From the NCBI GenBank assembly GCA_947179485.1, contig OX359246.1:53609632-53673631 (forward strand): DNA of 64,000 nucleotides, written 5' to 3'. Below, in pieces: positions 24,201 through 38,541 of the stretch. Origin of the DNA: Allacma fusca. Taxonomy: Eukaryota; Arthropoda; Collembola; Symphypleona; Sminthuridae. The notes under the pieces were generated by a model, which saw nothing but the letters and a program-made list of their open reading frames with translations, was not told the origin of the DNA and did not search any database. Each line of letters starts with the position of its first letter. Position 1 is the stretch's first letter. Made by a program: the position numbers and the translations under genes.

Positions 24201-25942
24201 CAGCTGCTACACTCCGCACTGAAAGGATAGCATACGAGTAATTCATTGCACAACTTTCACGAGGATTCGATCAATGCTCAAATTATGGAAATGGCTCCAA
24301 GCAAATTAAATTTGTTACACCTTGTAGTTTCCTATATCGATTCTGCATTACAATCGGATCATTAGTTTTATTGCACTAGACTCTTTTATCGGGTGCATTT
24401 TACTGGAGACCAGCTCTCCCGAGCAAACTTCCTGTATGCTCACTCTGTGAAATTTTTCCGTCTTTTTTTTTGTTCTCCCTCCAAAGGGATTGTATCCCAC
24501 AAAGGGAGAGAAACAGTTCTTGCTCCCAAAACGAACAGCTCCAAGCCATAACACTATATTGACATTTTTGCTGTTCGCAAACAAAGCGAGTGCCAAGAAA
24601 TACAAATGATTAATGGACCGATTGAGCAAAAACAAGGCTACCAGTTCTTTCCACCAGTTGTGTCTTCCGTTCTAAGGCAAGCTCACTGTCAGTGCTCTTG
24701 GAGAGTAAAATTATACTATTATAACATTATCCATCTTCACCCAAATTTTCTTCGGAAAGCCTTTTAAAGGTTATTTCCAACCGATTTTAATGCTGAGTTA
24801 TTTATAATAAAATTACAAAGTACATATGTAAGTGTCATGTTTCATCCGTTACAAGTAATAAATAACCAGCGATCTTAATTAAACTGATTGTCATTACAAT
24901 CTTACGTGCAAAAATGATCTTACACTTAGAACTAGTATTAATTCCGCCACGGAAAAATGTTTCGTGCATGAAAATCAAGTTAGACTTAATTAGAAAGCCA
25001 CAAGTTGTGTATGACAATAGAAATGTTTGCGTTAAATGCTAGCTTTCATCCGAAGAGTAGAACATGTAGTAAAAGTGGTTTTTCGCCACTGAGGCAACCA
25101 GAGCGAGTAAATTGTACGGACATTTTTTCCAGACAGTATTTTCCCGTCTACCACGACATGCTGACGCTTTACATATACATCAGCTCATATGTACATGACC
25201 ACATACATAATACATACGTACATACTCATATACGTGCAAAGTTACACATATACATACATACATATGCAGTAAATGGTGTAACAAGAAGACGGGAATAAAG
25301 ATAAGGAAAATTTGAGTACAATACAAAAGTTCCTTGCAGACATGTCCCCAGTCTTTGTATCGTTAGAGCCAAAAAAAGCAGAGCCAAGTGCTTCCAGTAC
25401 TTATTACAAGCACGCGCTTACTTCCTCAGCATCCAAACAGTCCCCGAGAAAAAAACCAAGTTTGGCTTCCTGTTTGACAAAATAATGAGACTACGAGTCA
25501 TGTCATTCCCATTGCTATGCACCATTGAGATCCTGATGGTCGAATTGACGTGCGGAAAGCACAGCCCACGTCAACTTTCACGCTGTCAACTACATCCACT
25601 TTCAGGTACTTGTGTACACATGCAAAGTCATCCAAAGTTTAGCACAACAAGAGTAACATCTATGAAGTCGAAACTTGTGCAAAGACCCTTTCAACCGAGA
25701 GCCTTATTTTAAATTTCAATGCAATCTGTCACTACATTTCTCTATCTCGTACCTTCTCCTATACTCAAAATTTTTATAATAAAGTTAAGTTGCAGTAAAT
25801 TCTTTTGCTAGCTCCTTCAGTTATTTACGCCTCAAGTGTTTTAACGTTTCCAGTACTTATTTTGTTTCTCAGCTCATTAGTATGCAAATTAAATCAATCA
25901 GTTAACATTATAGATTCAGTATGCTTTTTTCCGGTTTTCCAG
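24201..25942. other. Sequence upstream of the receptor start exon
   Basis: No coding exon is seen. If the gene has a 5' leader exon in this window, it should be here or further upstream. Runs of ACATAC/ATACAT tetranucleotides occupy about 25190-25268. The last 18 bases (25925-25942) form a pyrimidine-rich tract ending in CAG, a good splice acceptor. Confidence 0.4.
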
Positions 25943-25976
25943 GTTATAACTGGCTCAAACATCTGGAGGAGTAAAG

Positions 25977-26135
25977 ATGAATGGAGAAACCACGGACGTC
26001 TCTGGTCCAGCCCTTAGCGACTCTTCATACCCGCTGTGTAACGAGTCCCTAAACAATTCTTCCGATCCAGTGTATAACTTCACATTGAACTCTCTTCTCT
26101 GTAACAAAACCTATGAGCCCATAGTCTTCGTTGCA
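25977..26135 (+). CDS. Allatostatin-A receptor-like GPCR, coding exon 1 (extracellular N-terminus)
   Basis: This exon encodes residues 1-53 of the receptor from ATG at 25977-25979 (context AAAGATGA). An in-frame stop upstream (25947-25949) fixes this as the first possible ATG. The peptide is Ser/Asn-rich and has N-glycosylation sequons at N22, N26, N27, N34 and N43 and two cysteines (C21, C42), as expected for an outward-facing GPCR N-terminus. It has no cleavable signal peptide, which is usual in this class. The exon ends at GCA followed by the strong donor GTAAGT. The link to exon 2, 8.8 kb downstream, is inferred from phase, strand, protein logic and lack of another candidate; it has not been observed in a transcript. 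N-termini are poorly conserved in this family, so this exon is less certain than the other two. Confidence 0.7.
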
Positions 26136-29100
26136 GTAAGTTTGTCTTTTACTTTTTTTTAACTTTACTATCAGAAAACAGTCATGTGGATACACTGTTA
26201 TTGGCACAAAAACGCAAAATCCTTGGGATTGGCATTGTGGCTAAAAACCTTGGAACTCCATTTAGCTCAGAATGCTGTTCAGAGTCGCAAAACTACCAGG
26301 GCTGCAGCTGATTTTCAAAGTTGAGGTTCTAATGCGAGTGTTACCAGTAGGGGAGAAAATATAAGCGGTTATAGAATTACAAACGTCAGGCTCAAACGGA
26401 AATGAGCAAACCTACACTCACACGCAAAAACACACACCCAGAAAATTAACGTGAGGTTTCTTTGGCAAGTTGTAGCACTTGATCATAAACTGAGAATTTG
26501 GTTTCAACCTGCTACCGATGAAAAAATGGTTTTATGACTTTCCGTTTGGTTTCATGATTTTTATAGTTCCCTACGTACATTCTACGATATGAACCAGTTG
26601 TGGGATTACACACAAGATTTTACTCACTTGATCCCTTGTTTGGTTTATCTATGTTTACCTTAGTCTTGATTTTGGGAGTATGTAAATACACAGTTAGACT
26701 CAACGTGCTTTTACTTTATCTGTGGGAGGGAATCAAACTCGAATCAGTTTTGAACTGCCTGTATTGAACTCCTTCTGAGGTGAAGCAGTAGAGAAAAAAT
26801 AAGTGAGGATAATATTAATATTTGTATAAACTTCACAGCCAGCACTTGCCTTGTGGTAGCACCTATTATCAGACATTCTGGAATGACCACAATTTATGCT
26901 GTTATAGTGAAAGTAGCTTGAGCGTTCTTTCCTCAAATTCATTTATTATCTCACCTTCCATCCAGCGCTTTCTTGTATACAGAATGAGAACATTTGTGTA
27001 ATTATGTCCATCCATTTCACCCTCGTATCTCTCAATGTCTCTCAAAAGTTCATAGAAGAGACTGGAAAAACAAAATCCTAGAATTTCTTCTACCTTCATT
27101 TCCGTATGCTTAAACTTTCTACTTTCCTTCGTTCTCCAAGGACCACTTTCCCACATTACCATTTTGCATCGAATTTACCTTTCAGTAAAAGATATAAGTT
27201 TAGCAGTTATTCTGGTGCCATTACTTGTCTTTCAGTTGTAAAATGAGTAAGCAGTCTCCTGAATACCATATAAATTGAATAATGTGAAACAGCCCAGGTT
27301 GTTATTATTACAGAATTCGATAAAAGCACTGAATGCTACATGACATGATAACTTGTGGACGCGTGTAACACGTGGAGTATAGACAATAGACTTACACATG
27401 CTCACAGTGTTATTAGTATCCATCTATGCTCGTCTGCTTTTATTCAGAGGAGAGTTCAATACGAAGTCCTCAGAGCTGCCTAGAAATTCACTTTTGGTGA
27501 TTGTTTATGGGAGCAAAATGTCATTATAAGTAATTAAACATACGTAAATTACAGTAATTATGTATAATTCTGCAAACTTTTGGTAATCATGATAAATTCA
27601 TTAAATTATTGATAAGACTTTGTGTGTGAAAAACGTGACTCTATAATAAATTAAAATGTTAGTCAAACCAAGGACAGAAAGGAATTAGGAATAATTCCGG
27701 GAGCTCTAAACGATTCTTAGAATCTTCCCATTTTAAACCTGTATATTTAACTCTTTTACACTTGCAATGCATATTTTAAACTGAGAATTAACGGAAATAA
27801 ATATTGTCCACAATATACCGATTTCAGGACCGGATTATGTTTCAAAAACTCATCTTTACTACTTTGACTACTGCAAGTACATATTATTTAAAACGCTGTA
27901 TAGAGGTGAGTTATTATTGTGGAGGTTATAGTCACAGGTTTTCATTCTCCACGAAAATCGGAGTAGGAAACGTTTACATTTGAACATATTGGCAGATTGT
28001 GATAGTTATCATTCATTGCTGAATAGCGGCATTTGGAGGCCAGGGAGTTTAAATGAGCAGAAGCTTACTGAACACAATTATTTAGATGATTACAACCGGT
28101 TCTATTTTTGAACTACTGGCTTAAATTTTCGAGCCATTCAAAGTTATAAATACATAATTACATATGATGATTTATCGGAGAAAAGGAATGCAACCGCTCC
28201 GTGGAAACCTTTCGTAATTGAATTTAAATATCAACAAACATGTATTGAATAATTAATTCGAAATCAGTAAATTGAATGTCCTTTTCAACCTATAACAGTT
28301 CTTCTATTTTCAGGCTTTCTAATGTTATGATTTAAAATTATTACAATCAGTAACGCATTTCTTTCACTTCCGTTTACTCTTGTACCGCTGCTGTATTAGT
28401 TTCGACAGTTTACTTATTATAGCAGTTGAATTTAATGCGGAACTAGTTTTATTCTTGCGCATCTTGCGTGCAAATATTTCATTAACTTCTTTAAACAATT
28501 TAAATGGGAAAGCGTTCTCAATTTATGATAATAACTATTTCTGTAGGTCTTACTTACTGTACATACCAAATGTTTTTCACATGTATCAGTAACTACAGAT
28601 AATTATATAATTAATTACAGATTTACTCACAATCTTATTTTCAACACCGTGTTTCCGAATAATTCTAATGACGCGAACAAGACAAGTTATTGAGTGGAAG
28701 ATTTAGTTTTGTTCAAATATGGCCCAAAAATAATTAAGAGCAACAACACTAACTAAAACTAAACATCAAATGATCAGTTGTGCAGACTATGTAACTATAG
28801 TAGGGATTTCTCTGTAACTATTTTTACAATGAGCAAAATTGTTACTCAAGTCTCACATGGACAAATATTAAGATTAAATAGGTAATGCTGCTATTCTCTT
28901 GTAATAAAATCGGGCAGAAATATAAAAAAAACTTCAGGTCCCTCGGACCCATCTGCTTCCTGAGTGTATCATTGACAATACAAAGAAGGTTTGGAGAACT
29001 CTGAAACGGATCTAGCGATAGTCTGAGAAACAGTCGGAGAGGAAGATCCTTATGTTATGAGGACTTGTTGGTACATGACGAGTTCTGAATAGTCTGCTCT

Positions 29101-32100
29101 TGTCAATGTCAGTCACTCTCACTGAACTCCTTTGTTGAGACACTCATTCTCTACTTACAATTTACATGGAGATGGATTAACTCCAGGCAAATCCTTTGAT
29201 ATTAAACTCACGGGGCATGGCTTTTGAGAAATGGACTCATATTTCCCCTCCCTCAATTGACGGCACAGACAAATTTATGACTCTTACCATTATGATACGC
29301 GAAACAAAATTATTGTAACTCCAGTTTTGCTCAAAATACGAATCGTCTAATCAGGAAATTGATGGAAGTACGTTGGGCAATAATGTGAGAATTTCGGCTG
29401 TAAATGCCACTTGTCAAATCCGAGAAAGACCTTCTTTCCCAGGCATCCTTGAACTTTGAGTCTTTTCATGAAAATAGTTTCTTCTGCAGATGACATGTCA
29501 CCAGCCAGTACACGGATACGCATATATTCCATCCTTCAACCGATCCTGGTCTCCACAACTTGAGCATTTCCTCACGTGCTGTTGGTGTATTGGGCGTTAA
29601 TATGTTGTTGAGCTACCGTCCCGCTAAATCATTATTTACCCAACGACGAAGCAATAAACTTACAAGGTTGCGCAAACCGCTAAATCGGTTCAATATCTAT
29701 TGCAGCTGTGCAGTACATTTTGAGCTGATAACATATAATCTCTGTACACCAATTCATCAAATTTTCATGATTGTCGATTTCAGGAAACCTTCTTCTAGTA
29801 GTCGTTGTTCAATAGTTATATCTGAAATATGGTGTGTACAAACTAACGATGTTAAACTGCACCCTCAAGTTTAAAAATGCAACGGTAGTAAAAAGCAATT
29901 TTGAATCCGTGTCATGTATCAATGCTGTTGGCCATGTTGCCTACTTCATTAGAATTAACATCTGGGAATAGTGGGAATGAACATTTCCACTAACGGTATG
30001 GTTAGGAGTTATCTTAAAAGGTAATGTCGGGAATGAGTCTGCAGAGACATTTTATTGAAGTGTCAATTATAGAGATCGATGAAGACAACTCATTCAGCTT
30101 CATGTCGTAACCTAATGGAGGTTTTAGTATCGTTAGTACAATTTTCTCGGGTTCTAGTCTACTTTTGCAGCATTTGCTGTCGCCCTGTATCGAATTAGTG
30201 CTAAATTAGCAATATTGTGCACGTCGTAGAGTAGTTAAAATTGTGCGTGCAAACTGGTGTTTAATACTGCAAGGGAAATTGCTTCCACGTGATTGTTTTA
30301 ATAATGAGCCAATGCATTAATTTTCACAATTAAATCTATGTGTCTGTCACTTTGGTAAACCTTATTCCTGGCAATGCTGCCGTGTCTGAATAATAGACAT
30401 CCGACAACAAGAATGGGATTACTAACCGCCTCATGTCTACTAAAGGTATGGCGATGAAGGCCCGGTGATATATCCAACTTCTCAAGATTAAGATACAGTA
30501 TTTCTCTATATTTTCTATATAGTTTCCTCTTCAAAGAATGAAAACTGGGCAAAACATACAGAGTTTTAGTTCTGGAGGCGAAATTCTCGAATCTCTAATT
30601 TATGTATGCTTACGCCAACATTGTGGGAAAGGGGAATTTTTCTCATTTTTCATGTGACAAAGCACACTGGCAGGTTGTCGTTTACACTATGTCAACTCCG
30701 AAGGAATGACTCCATCTGTCTTTAATGCTCATTCAACCATCAACATAATATTATACACCTCACAGGAGATTATCCCCGACGTTTTCAACTAAAACAGGCT
30801 ATGATCATGTACGGAGTAGAGGAGCAACCTCAGACATGCCTAGTTCAAGACATAATGTGGAGTAAATTCCGATTGATGACTGGAACATGATCAGCAAAGC
30901 AAAGAAAATCTTCTAGCCCATCGAAGATCCCTTTTTCGCAGAGGGTGGCAGAGAGTAAAAAATTTTAACTTTTCCATATTGTAACGGTCACGGAAGTTCC
31001 ATCTCCCTGTTATATTCATTGCTTTGCTAGGTAAACCATTTAACCTTGGTAAATGCGCTTTTTCGTATGTATGTATGTATGTGAATTTTATGCCTTATTT
31101 CAAGGTCCTCATTTGTAGGTATCCTTTAAGATGAGTTTGTCGTTATATTTTCCCATCAATCGAAGTTTAGCTCGAATCAAGCCGCTATATATTTTTCTCA
31201 AATGTCATATCTTATTTACAACGATAAAGTTTCCCAGGAAAGGCCATCTTTTGCGAGAATTTATTCACGTCATATTTCGTGAGCCCCGATTTGATCAAAT
31301 TTAAACATTTGTCAAATTTAGTCAGATCCCCATGCATGAAGGAGAAGACGTCTGGTCGTTTTTGCCATGTGAGAACGATTAATGGTAGCATTAAATTCTC
31401 TCAGGCGTATGGAGCCGCTCGAAAAGAGAGGTGAGGCGATTATTACTTTCAATCACTCACGTCACCGTTTACGCAGCGCCCTAATTCTTCCATGAATCCT
31501 TGTTAAAATATTTTCTCAGAGTGAATTTTGATCCTACTAAAGAAAATAAGACTTGACAGGCTAAAATATTCAATGTGTGACAATACTACGAATGAATGGA
31601 GGCCTATGAACGATTTTGGACGTGAACATTTTTCTAATCCAGTAACTTCTGCAGGTTTGTTTATTAAGGAAACTAACGCATTGGGGAACACTTTAAAACC
31701 TGTAATTTTGGTTTAGTAATAATACAATATTGCCACATTATTATTTTCCACACCAAAATCCTTGTGTGAATGAATCGTTAGGCTTAATATCCGCATTTTA
31801 GAAGTAATAATTACTCAATGCAATATCTAAAATACTTCTATTTAATCATTTCTTAATTATAATTTGTTTAGGTTTAATAGTCAATAATAATATATAACAA
31901 TAAGTCAATAATAATTATATTATCCCTGAGCAAAGCAACACTATAACCTGTAAGGAACAGATGCAGTAACGCACAGTCATAACTGGGGTTACGACTTCTC
32001 ATGAATTTTTATGAGCGAAGTGATATTATGAATTTGCTGCGTACATCCCTCTAACACAAATTATTTTGACTCGGTAAGCGTAAATTTTCTAAAATACACC

Positions 32101-34931
32101 AGGCGGTAGCTATACATATTAGGTGAAATTTTAGAGGTTATCAAAGTTTTTTCACAGTTTTGAAAAACTGCAAAACAATTCAAAATATCGAAATTTTGAA
32201 CAAAACCCATGAAAACAACACACTAGCAAGTGTTGTTTCGTTGTACGTTTGGTTAAAGTTGTTTTTCAAAACTTTGAAGTTACACGTTGATTTTTCCCAT
32301 TTTAAGTGCAGTCTCATCTCGAAATCTTTCAAATGGACCAACGCATATCAAAGTGAAATACACCAAACTGAAGTTACTATATGCCAAAATTTAGGAGTTC
32401 ATCAAAAAAATTTCGAAATGCAAAATTTTGATAAATTTTGAACAAATTCTAAAAAGCGCAATTTTGATTTTAACCTCGAAAAGCAATACACCCGAGCCTA
32501 TAGCTATTCTGCAATGCTATAGATTATAATTTCTTCCAAAACTTGGTTTTTATTCAAAAATCGCCAAAAGTCGCAAATTTTGATTTCGACCTAATAATGA
32601 AAACATGAAAACGAATGAACTGTGAGATATTTTACAGCTTAACAGAATTTGTCATAATTATGCCAGAGAAGGATAACATTTTTCAAAATAACTCAGTTGT
32701 CATTTAAAAAGCAATGTAATGACACATGTATATACAATGATAGGGTTTTAAGTACTCACCATCTTGTTACGCAGGTGCTTAACACGATTTGCGTTTAAGT
32801 ACTCTCCGTGTCAATATGTACATTACATACACTCACTGACTTACAATTAGATCCCCCGTTTCGCAACCCCAGCCATCCAGTATTTACAGTACTAGAACGG
32901 AGTTTCAGATTTGTTACTATAATTATTCACAACATGTTGTGTGCACATTGTGTGCAAAATCATTCTTCTACTGCAGTATTATCCGGGCTCGATTACATAA
33001 ATGTACATGTCTTTGTAATTTCGAATAATTACGGTAGTGGGTTAATATGAATTGATTGGGTCGTGGAATATGTATTGGAGACCATAATCATTTGCCATCC
33101 CCCTACCCCACAAAAGAGAATGACTCATAAAATATTTGATTCCCCCAGTTTGTACCAAATTATGTTCCAGATTTTATAAAATTTACTTACTTCAAACGTT
33201 TCAATTGGAGTTCTAAGGGTTCGGAAACATCACGCAAAGTCGGTTCTTTTACAATCTTACTTAATTATTTGAGTAACACAATTTTTTAACAATATTTTGA
33301 CGCTTGTTTGTAGAAAATTTTAAGGGCTTTCCATAGAGTCTTAATTCTTCAAAATTGCTTCTGTTCTTTTCCGATCATGCGTGTGTGTCTCTCTGATAAA
33401 TTTTCAACGTAGAGACCTATCAAATAGCGCCCTGTAAAGCACTTAAAATATCCTACAAACGAGGTTACAAACAATACTTGAAAAAAATAATTGTGTCAGA
33501 ATTTACAAACGAAGAAATTGACATGGTAAAAAAACCGTTTTTGCTTGACATTTTCAAATCCTGTGACTTCAAATATTGAGGCACGTGAAGAAAGTAAATT
33601 GTATCAAATCTGGATAATATTTTGCTACAAAGTCAGAGAACCAAGTAATTCCTTTATACGTGACTCCCTTATTTAGGCTAGGAGGGGTAGCAAATGATTT
33701 TGTTCACCCTGAAGATCAAGTGGCTGGCTTTTAGCACGTCATAAAATATTCAAAAGCATATTTGCTTTAACTACACTGCAAGAAACGAGAAAGTAACGTT
33801 GGTCCTTGTCGGATGATTAATTATTAATTGCGAAAAATTATACTTGTGTCATTTAGTACGGAATATGAATGCAGATAGATATACATTGTATAGGTATCTA
33901 TATATATCTATAGATATAATAACAACTATGTATTGGTAGCCATAAATTCTACGTATGTGTACCGATCCCTGACAGTAATTACGACGAACAGCAGCGATTT
34001 CTTCAGCAGATAATGTCTCCTTACTTTTTCATCTTGGGTGAGTGGTAGTGGAAGGCTCAAAAGTTGTACGCATAAATTTAAAAAATCAATTTCTCTTGAG
34101 ATCCTTCTATGTGGATTCAAGGAATATGATGAAGTACCTACATTCGCTGTTGTACAAATACTTGAAAGAAAATGTCATAATCAGCCGGACAGTAATTTGG
34201 GAAATTCTAGTTTTTTTCAGTTAGGGTTTGGAGATTTAACTTGTTCTACAAGAGAAAAACACGCACCTCTGACTATAAGGAATGCTCAAGGGACTGGAAA
34301 TTGTTTACCCTTATACACACTATCGTTTATAGCCTAGTCTTAAGCATTGCGTAACTGCGAAATATGCGACTGCATGTTCCGATCCCTTGTATAGAATAGC
34401 CGAAATCCCTTGAATGGACATTTCTTGTTTCTAGAAAGTACCGTATGTGAATTCATTATGATATGGTGGCAGCTGGAAGGGGAAATCAAATTATTTAATT
34501 CTCACTTCATACTCTTACATAAAGTTAGAAATTTAGTTTTTGTAAATCGTAAAGTACATTTTCATTTGAATCAAAGGACTTGCACATCATTCTTAAAATA
34601 CACGCTTCTCTCCAATCTAGGCTTTATTGATTCTAGAGTAAATAGACTTCGGTTTTTTGTTATCCGTCTATCCCATTTCTTAAAAGTGGTATTTATCCCA
34701 TCACTCCATGCTGATCACAGCAATTTCCATAAAATAATTCAAAATTTACAGCCACAATCAGCACTATCTATCAGAAATATAACATATAGAATTATCCAAA
34801 ACATGGTATACATAGTTAATTTTATTTATGAGAACCTTTCCTGTAGTGCAATCAGAATCAAAATTTATCAACAATATGCGTTTCAAAAGTTTGAAACACT
34901 AAAAATAAATGATTTTGTTCATTACCTCTAG
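26136..34931 (+). other. Intron 1 of the receptor gene
   Basis: Phase-0 intron of 8,796 bases, GTAAGT to TTACCTCTAG. It contains a foldback repeat at 33087-33698, an ATGT microsatellite near 31068-31083, and AT-rich sequence without supported genes. A 173-codon open frame at 34410-34931 stops at the acceptor and looks accidental. Confidence 0.65.
33087..33698. mobile_element. Foldback repeat, family E, copy 1
   Basis: The left end reads ATCATTTGCCATCCCCCTA; the right end is the inverse, with GGCTAGGAGGGG then TAGCAAATGAT. The inverted homology continues inward for about 100 bases (TTTGATTCCCCCAGTTTG at the left, matched in reverse at the right). Related ends occur at 35988-36530 and 37471-37955 and, more diverged, near 11380-12165, 52955-53300, 59150-59330 and 62930-63440. 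No coding frame and no clear TSD. Confidence 0.6.
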
Positions 34932-35404
34932 AATTTCTCGGCAAACAATGAATTACAAAAAGTGGTTTCTATCGTTGTCCCAATCCTGTTCGGAATCATC
35001 TTCATCGTGGGACTCTTTGGGAATGCACTGGTGGTGATGGTAGTAGCGTCCAACCAGCAGATGAGGAATACAACAAACTTACTCATCATTAACCTAGCTA
35101 TTGCTGACCTGCTCTTCATTATCTTCTGTGTCCCCTTCACAGCCGCAGACTATGTCCTCTCCTACTGGCCCTTCGGGGAGTTGTGGTGCCAAATGGTCCA
35201 GTACCTCGTCATTGTGACGGCTTACGCCAGTGTGTACACCCTCGTACTCATGTCCTTTGACAGGTTTTTGGCTGTGGTTTATCCAGTGGCGTCCATCTCT
35301 ATCCGGACTGAGCACAACACCCTGTGTGCTATTGGTGTTACCTGGATCATCATCCTTGTATCCTGTCTTCCGGCCCTCTTTGCCCACGGTGTTGATACCT
35401 ACAG
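34932..35404 (+). CDS. Allatostatin-A receptor-like GPCR, coding exon 2 (TM1-TM4)
   Basis: This exon encodes residues 54-210 and two bases of codon 211. TM1 is about 64-91 with the class A N84 (GN motif). TM2 is about 101-121 with the LAIAD block (D112). The extracellular C139 should form the conserved disulfide with C220. TM3 is about 142-163 and ends in D163-R164-F165, the DRF form of the DRY motif that is common in allatostatin-A receptors. TM4 (about 184-204) contains W191. The segment around FCVPFTAADYVLSYWPFG is highly characteristic of this receptor family and its galanin-receptor relatives. I chose the acceptor at 34930-34931 (pyrimidine tract, TAG) because it keeps phase 0 with exon 1 and restores the polar lead ELQK before TM1. 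The nearer AG at 34961-34962 would break the frame. The donor is CAG/GTAATT. Confidence 0.93.
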
Positions 35405-35987
35405 GTAATTATTAAAATCTACAACGCACATTTTCATTGTCATTGCTTCGATGATTTTTAGCTCTGAACTTAAACTTCAGACAGCAGTAAGTAGGAAGTA
35501 ATTTATAAGTTACAAAATTTGTCCCCATAAATTTGGTTGTTGGTAACTTGAAAATACTTTTTTAATCATCAAACAAAAAAGTTGTAAGGAGCAAAAGTTA
35601 CTACCAGCAGAAATTGTGTATCCAACCTCTCGCCAAAACCGTCATCACACTAATGATTTAGTAAATGAAGTTTGGCCACAGCACTAGAGGCAGAGTAATA
35701 AATTGAGACAAGATATGACCTGCCAGGGAGGGTACGGAAGAAAACCAAATAAATTTACCATCAGAAGAGAACTTTTTCGCGCAGTGTTTTCTTTCATTTA
35801 ACTCTCCCAAACGGATAGAAATTAACATGAAACACAAGCAGTAATGAAGTGAGTAGACCAAGACTCTTGGCATATGTAGACCTCTCGCCTGGAACAATGA
35901 AGTACAATAATTATGCACTCATAAATAAGATGTTTTCCAATTACACTATAACATTTAACACGATGCACGTACTTAAGGGTGATTCAA

Positions 35988-36530
35988 AACATTTTTCTCC
36001 CCCATATATAGAAGGTGCCACGGTAAGAAATATTATGTTTTCCCTTTTGTAGCAAATTGTTTTCCAGAATTTGTTTCATCATCCTAGCTCAAAACCTCTT
36101 TATACAGTGTTCAAGCAAGTGGAGCAAAGTCAAGAATTTATTGGAAAAGCTGATACAATTAAAAATTGTATTCAAATTTTAAAAGAATACAAAAATATAC
36201 TTCGATCCTGCTTAGAAACCTTAAGGGTCGTTCAAACGAGCACTACTTGAGATCCCTACGTTGAATAGTTTAGTCCCAGTCCGCCAAAGAGTGAAGCAAA
36301 GTTCAGCCACCAAAAAATATAAATTTTGTGTTGGAATAAACAACTACTGAATTCTAAATCCATAAAACTTTCCCGTTTACTACTTTGACGCACATCCGTC
36401 GCCTGATATCACAAATATCGACTGAAGTCATTTAAACAAATTGAAGAAAAACTGGAAAATAAATTGCTACAAACTGGAGGAATCGAATATTTTATGTTAC
36501 TCCATTATTTTGGCAAGAGGAGGAGAAACA
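35988..36530. mobile_element. Foldback repeat, family E, copy 2
   Basis: The left side CATTTTTCTCCCCCATATA and the block TGTAGCAAATTGTTTTCCAG are matched in inverse at the right by ATTGCTACAAACTGGAGGAA and GAGGAGGAGAAACAG. Ends are approximate and no TSD is evident. Confidence 0.5.
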
Positions 36531-37470
36531 GTATATGAAACACCCTGCAAGTAAATATTTTATGATACTGTACGTATGTTTATTTAGTTTCATATTTCGT
36601 CTCATTTTAAAACATTATAGTGCAAACCCTGTGCATTTACATTTCCCTAAAGTTTCCTTGAAAGGGGGAATCTTTCTACTGCTTTACATAATCATGAGCT
36701 TCTAAGAAAGAATAGATGTGTTCTATAAACATGGAAACTCTGCATTACAAAATAATTTGAATAGATACACACAAAAAATGAACAGGAAGCTGGCATCATA
36801 TTCAAATACCCAATATTAAAGCGTACATATGTTACACAATTTTCTTTCTTAAGCAGACAAATTCAAACTTCATATTAAAATTATTACAAGGGAAATGAAA
36901 TTCTCCAAATTGTTTTCCTGACCTCAGTCACGGGGTGGAAAAAATTTCGATAAATCCCACGCGGAGTGAAAGCACTTTGAAAATAAGGGAACTTTGTGGG
37001 GAGATGAAAGGAAAATAAATTTAACTTTGCTCTCTTTCAATTGTCAAACTCGTGTCACTTTCAAAAGTAAAGTCATTCGCCATCCCTTCAAAAACCTTCT
37101 CAGCATAGAGTTCCAGTTGAGTTGAAAGGATAGAAAAATCAATTGAAGACGAAGAGAAAATTTCTCTTTGTTGGAGAATAATGGCATGCAGAGGATCTTC
37201 AAGGACAATATTTCCGTGGAATATTCACCCACACTGCGGTCCAAAAGTTTCCTGAAGGTACACATGCCAAGCATAAGTATCCTGATTGATACAGTCGTTG
37301 CTTTCCCTAGGAAAAACATCTAGGTTTGCGCACTATGGATATATACTCGTAATCGGACCAAGCTTGTTTTCATGAGCACAACGAAAACGAGCTGTTTGCG
37401 CCTTCAGTGCTGAAGCAAAATACATATAAATTTATACGGATTTTTAAATCCTCAGAATGAAGTACAGGGT

Positions 37471-37955
37471 ACATAATATCCCTTTTCTCCCCCTAGCCCA
37501 CATAAGGGACAACAACGCAAGTTATGTGATTCCCCCATTTTCAAGCAAATCTTTTCCAGATATTTTATAATTAATTTCACTCACCTAGATAAGAAATTGA
37601 GGCCAGAATATTCAAAAATGTGAAGTAAAGTTGAGATTTGTTTAGGATTTGGACATTAGCAGTTTTTGTTTGCAGTAAAATATTTTTCTCGAATTCCCTT
37701 TGACTTTCATTTGTAGAAAAATTTCATGGGGTTTCCGAAAGGCTCAAGCAGGTCTATAAGTTGTGAATTGTGGAAATGATATGTAAGAACACAGCAACGT
37801 TGTGGGGAAATTTATATTTAGGAGCAACGATGCGGAAAAAGGTCAATTAAATACGTTTTGAAATTTTTGGTAAAGGATTTGCTTAAAAATGAAGGAATCA
37901 TATGATTTGCTCATTGTCCCTGATATTGTCTATGGGAGAAAAAATATATGATGCA
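37471..37955. mobile_element. Foldback repeat, family E, copy 3
   Basis: The left side has ACATAATATCCCTTTTCTCC then CCCTAGCCCACATAAGGGA and TGATTCCCCCATTTT. The right side carries the inverse (GAATCATATGATTTG, then TCTATGGGAGAAAAAATATA). An interior block, TTTGTAGAAAAATTTCATGG, is shared with copy 1. Copies are diverged, so the family is old. Confidence 0.55.
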
Positions 37956-38541
37956 CTTTGTACAACAACAAAAATGAATTTATAAGCATACACGAGTCGG
38001 AAGTATTAAAACTTGTAGTAAAATAGTATGTAAGTATATAAAGTGCAGTTGACATGAGAGTGAATCTAGTACAGCCGCTTCCCTTTCCATGTTTTTTTCT
38101 TTCATCATAGTCTTGTAAGTACGGCCATTAAAAGACTTTGTCCATATGACAATATCCGGATTCCTCTCTTCCTACAAGCCAATACGTTTTTCACTAAAGG
38201 CTTGCGATCATCTTTAGAATTCTTTTCATAAATCAACTCAGACATGCAAGCCTGGAGAAAATTTACAGGAATGTCACCCGTTTAACGTATGGGTTTCTCT
38301 TCGGTTTCTATAAAAAAAAACTTATTCAATATCCAGATGGGACCTTGAGGAAAACCGAAAAGCATTCATAAGAATAGCAGTCAAACTACCAAAGAGGAAG
38401 TCAAGTACTCGCTTTGCTCTTCTTCGCAGTTTATCCAACCTAAGTAAACATATTTAATGGAGACAGCCACGGTTTTACGTTTATTTCAATAATAGTAGTT
38501 GGTTGCGGGCTAATTGTATTTTAATTATAAGTAAACATATA

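Noticed and set aside
25190..25268. Possible CRISPR or telomere-like array of ACATAC repeats
   Set aside because: These are simple tetranucleotide microsatellites common throughout the window, with no spacer structure.
34410..34931. 173-codon open frame ending at the exon 2 acceptor
   Set aside because: It has no family resemblance, its composition matches AT-rich intron, and it ends in a stop that overlaps the splice acceptor.
34962..35404. Exon 2 starting at the nearer AG (34961-34962)
   Set aside because: It would need a phase-1 donor in exon 1. The strong GTAAGT donor is phase 0, and the acceptor at 34930-34931 fits it with a better pyrimidine tract.
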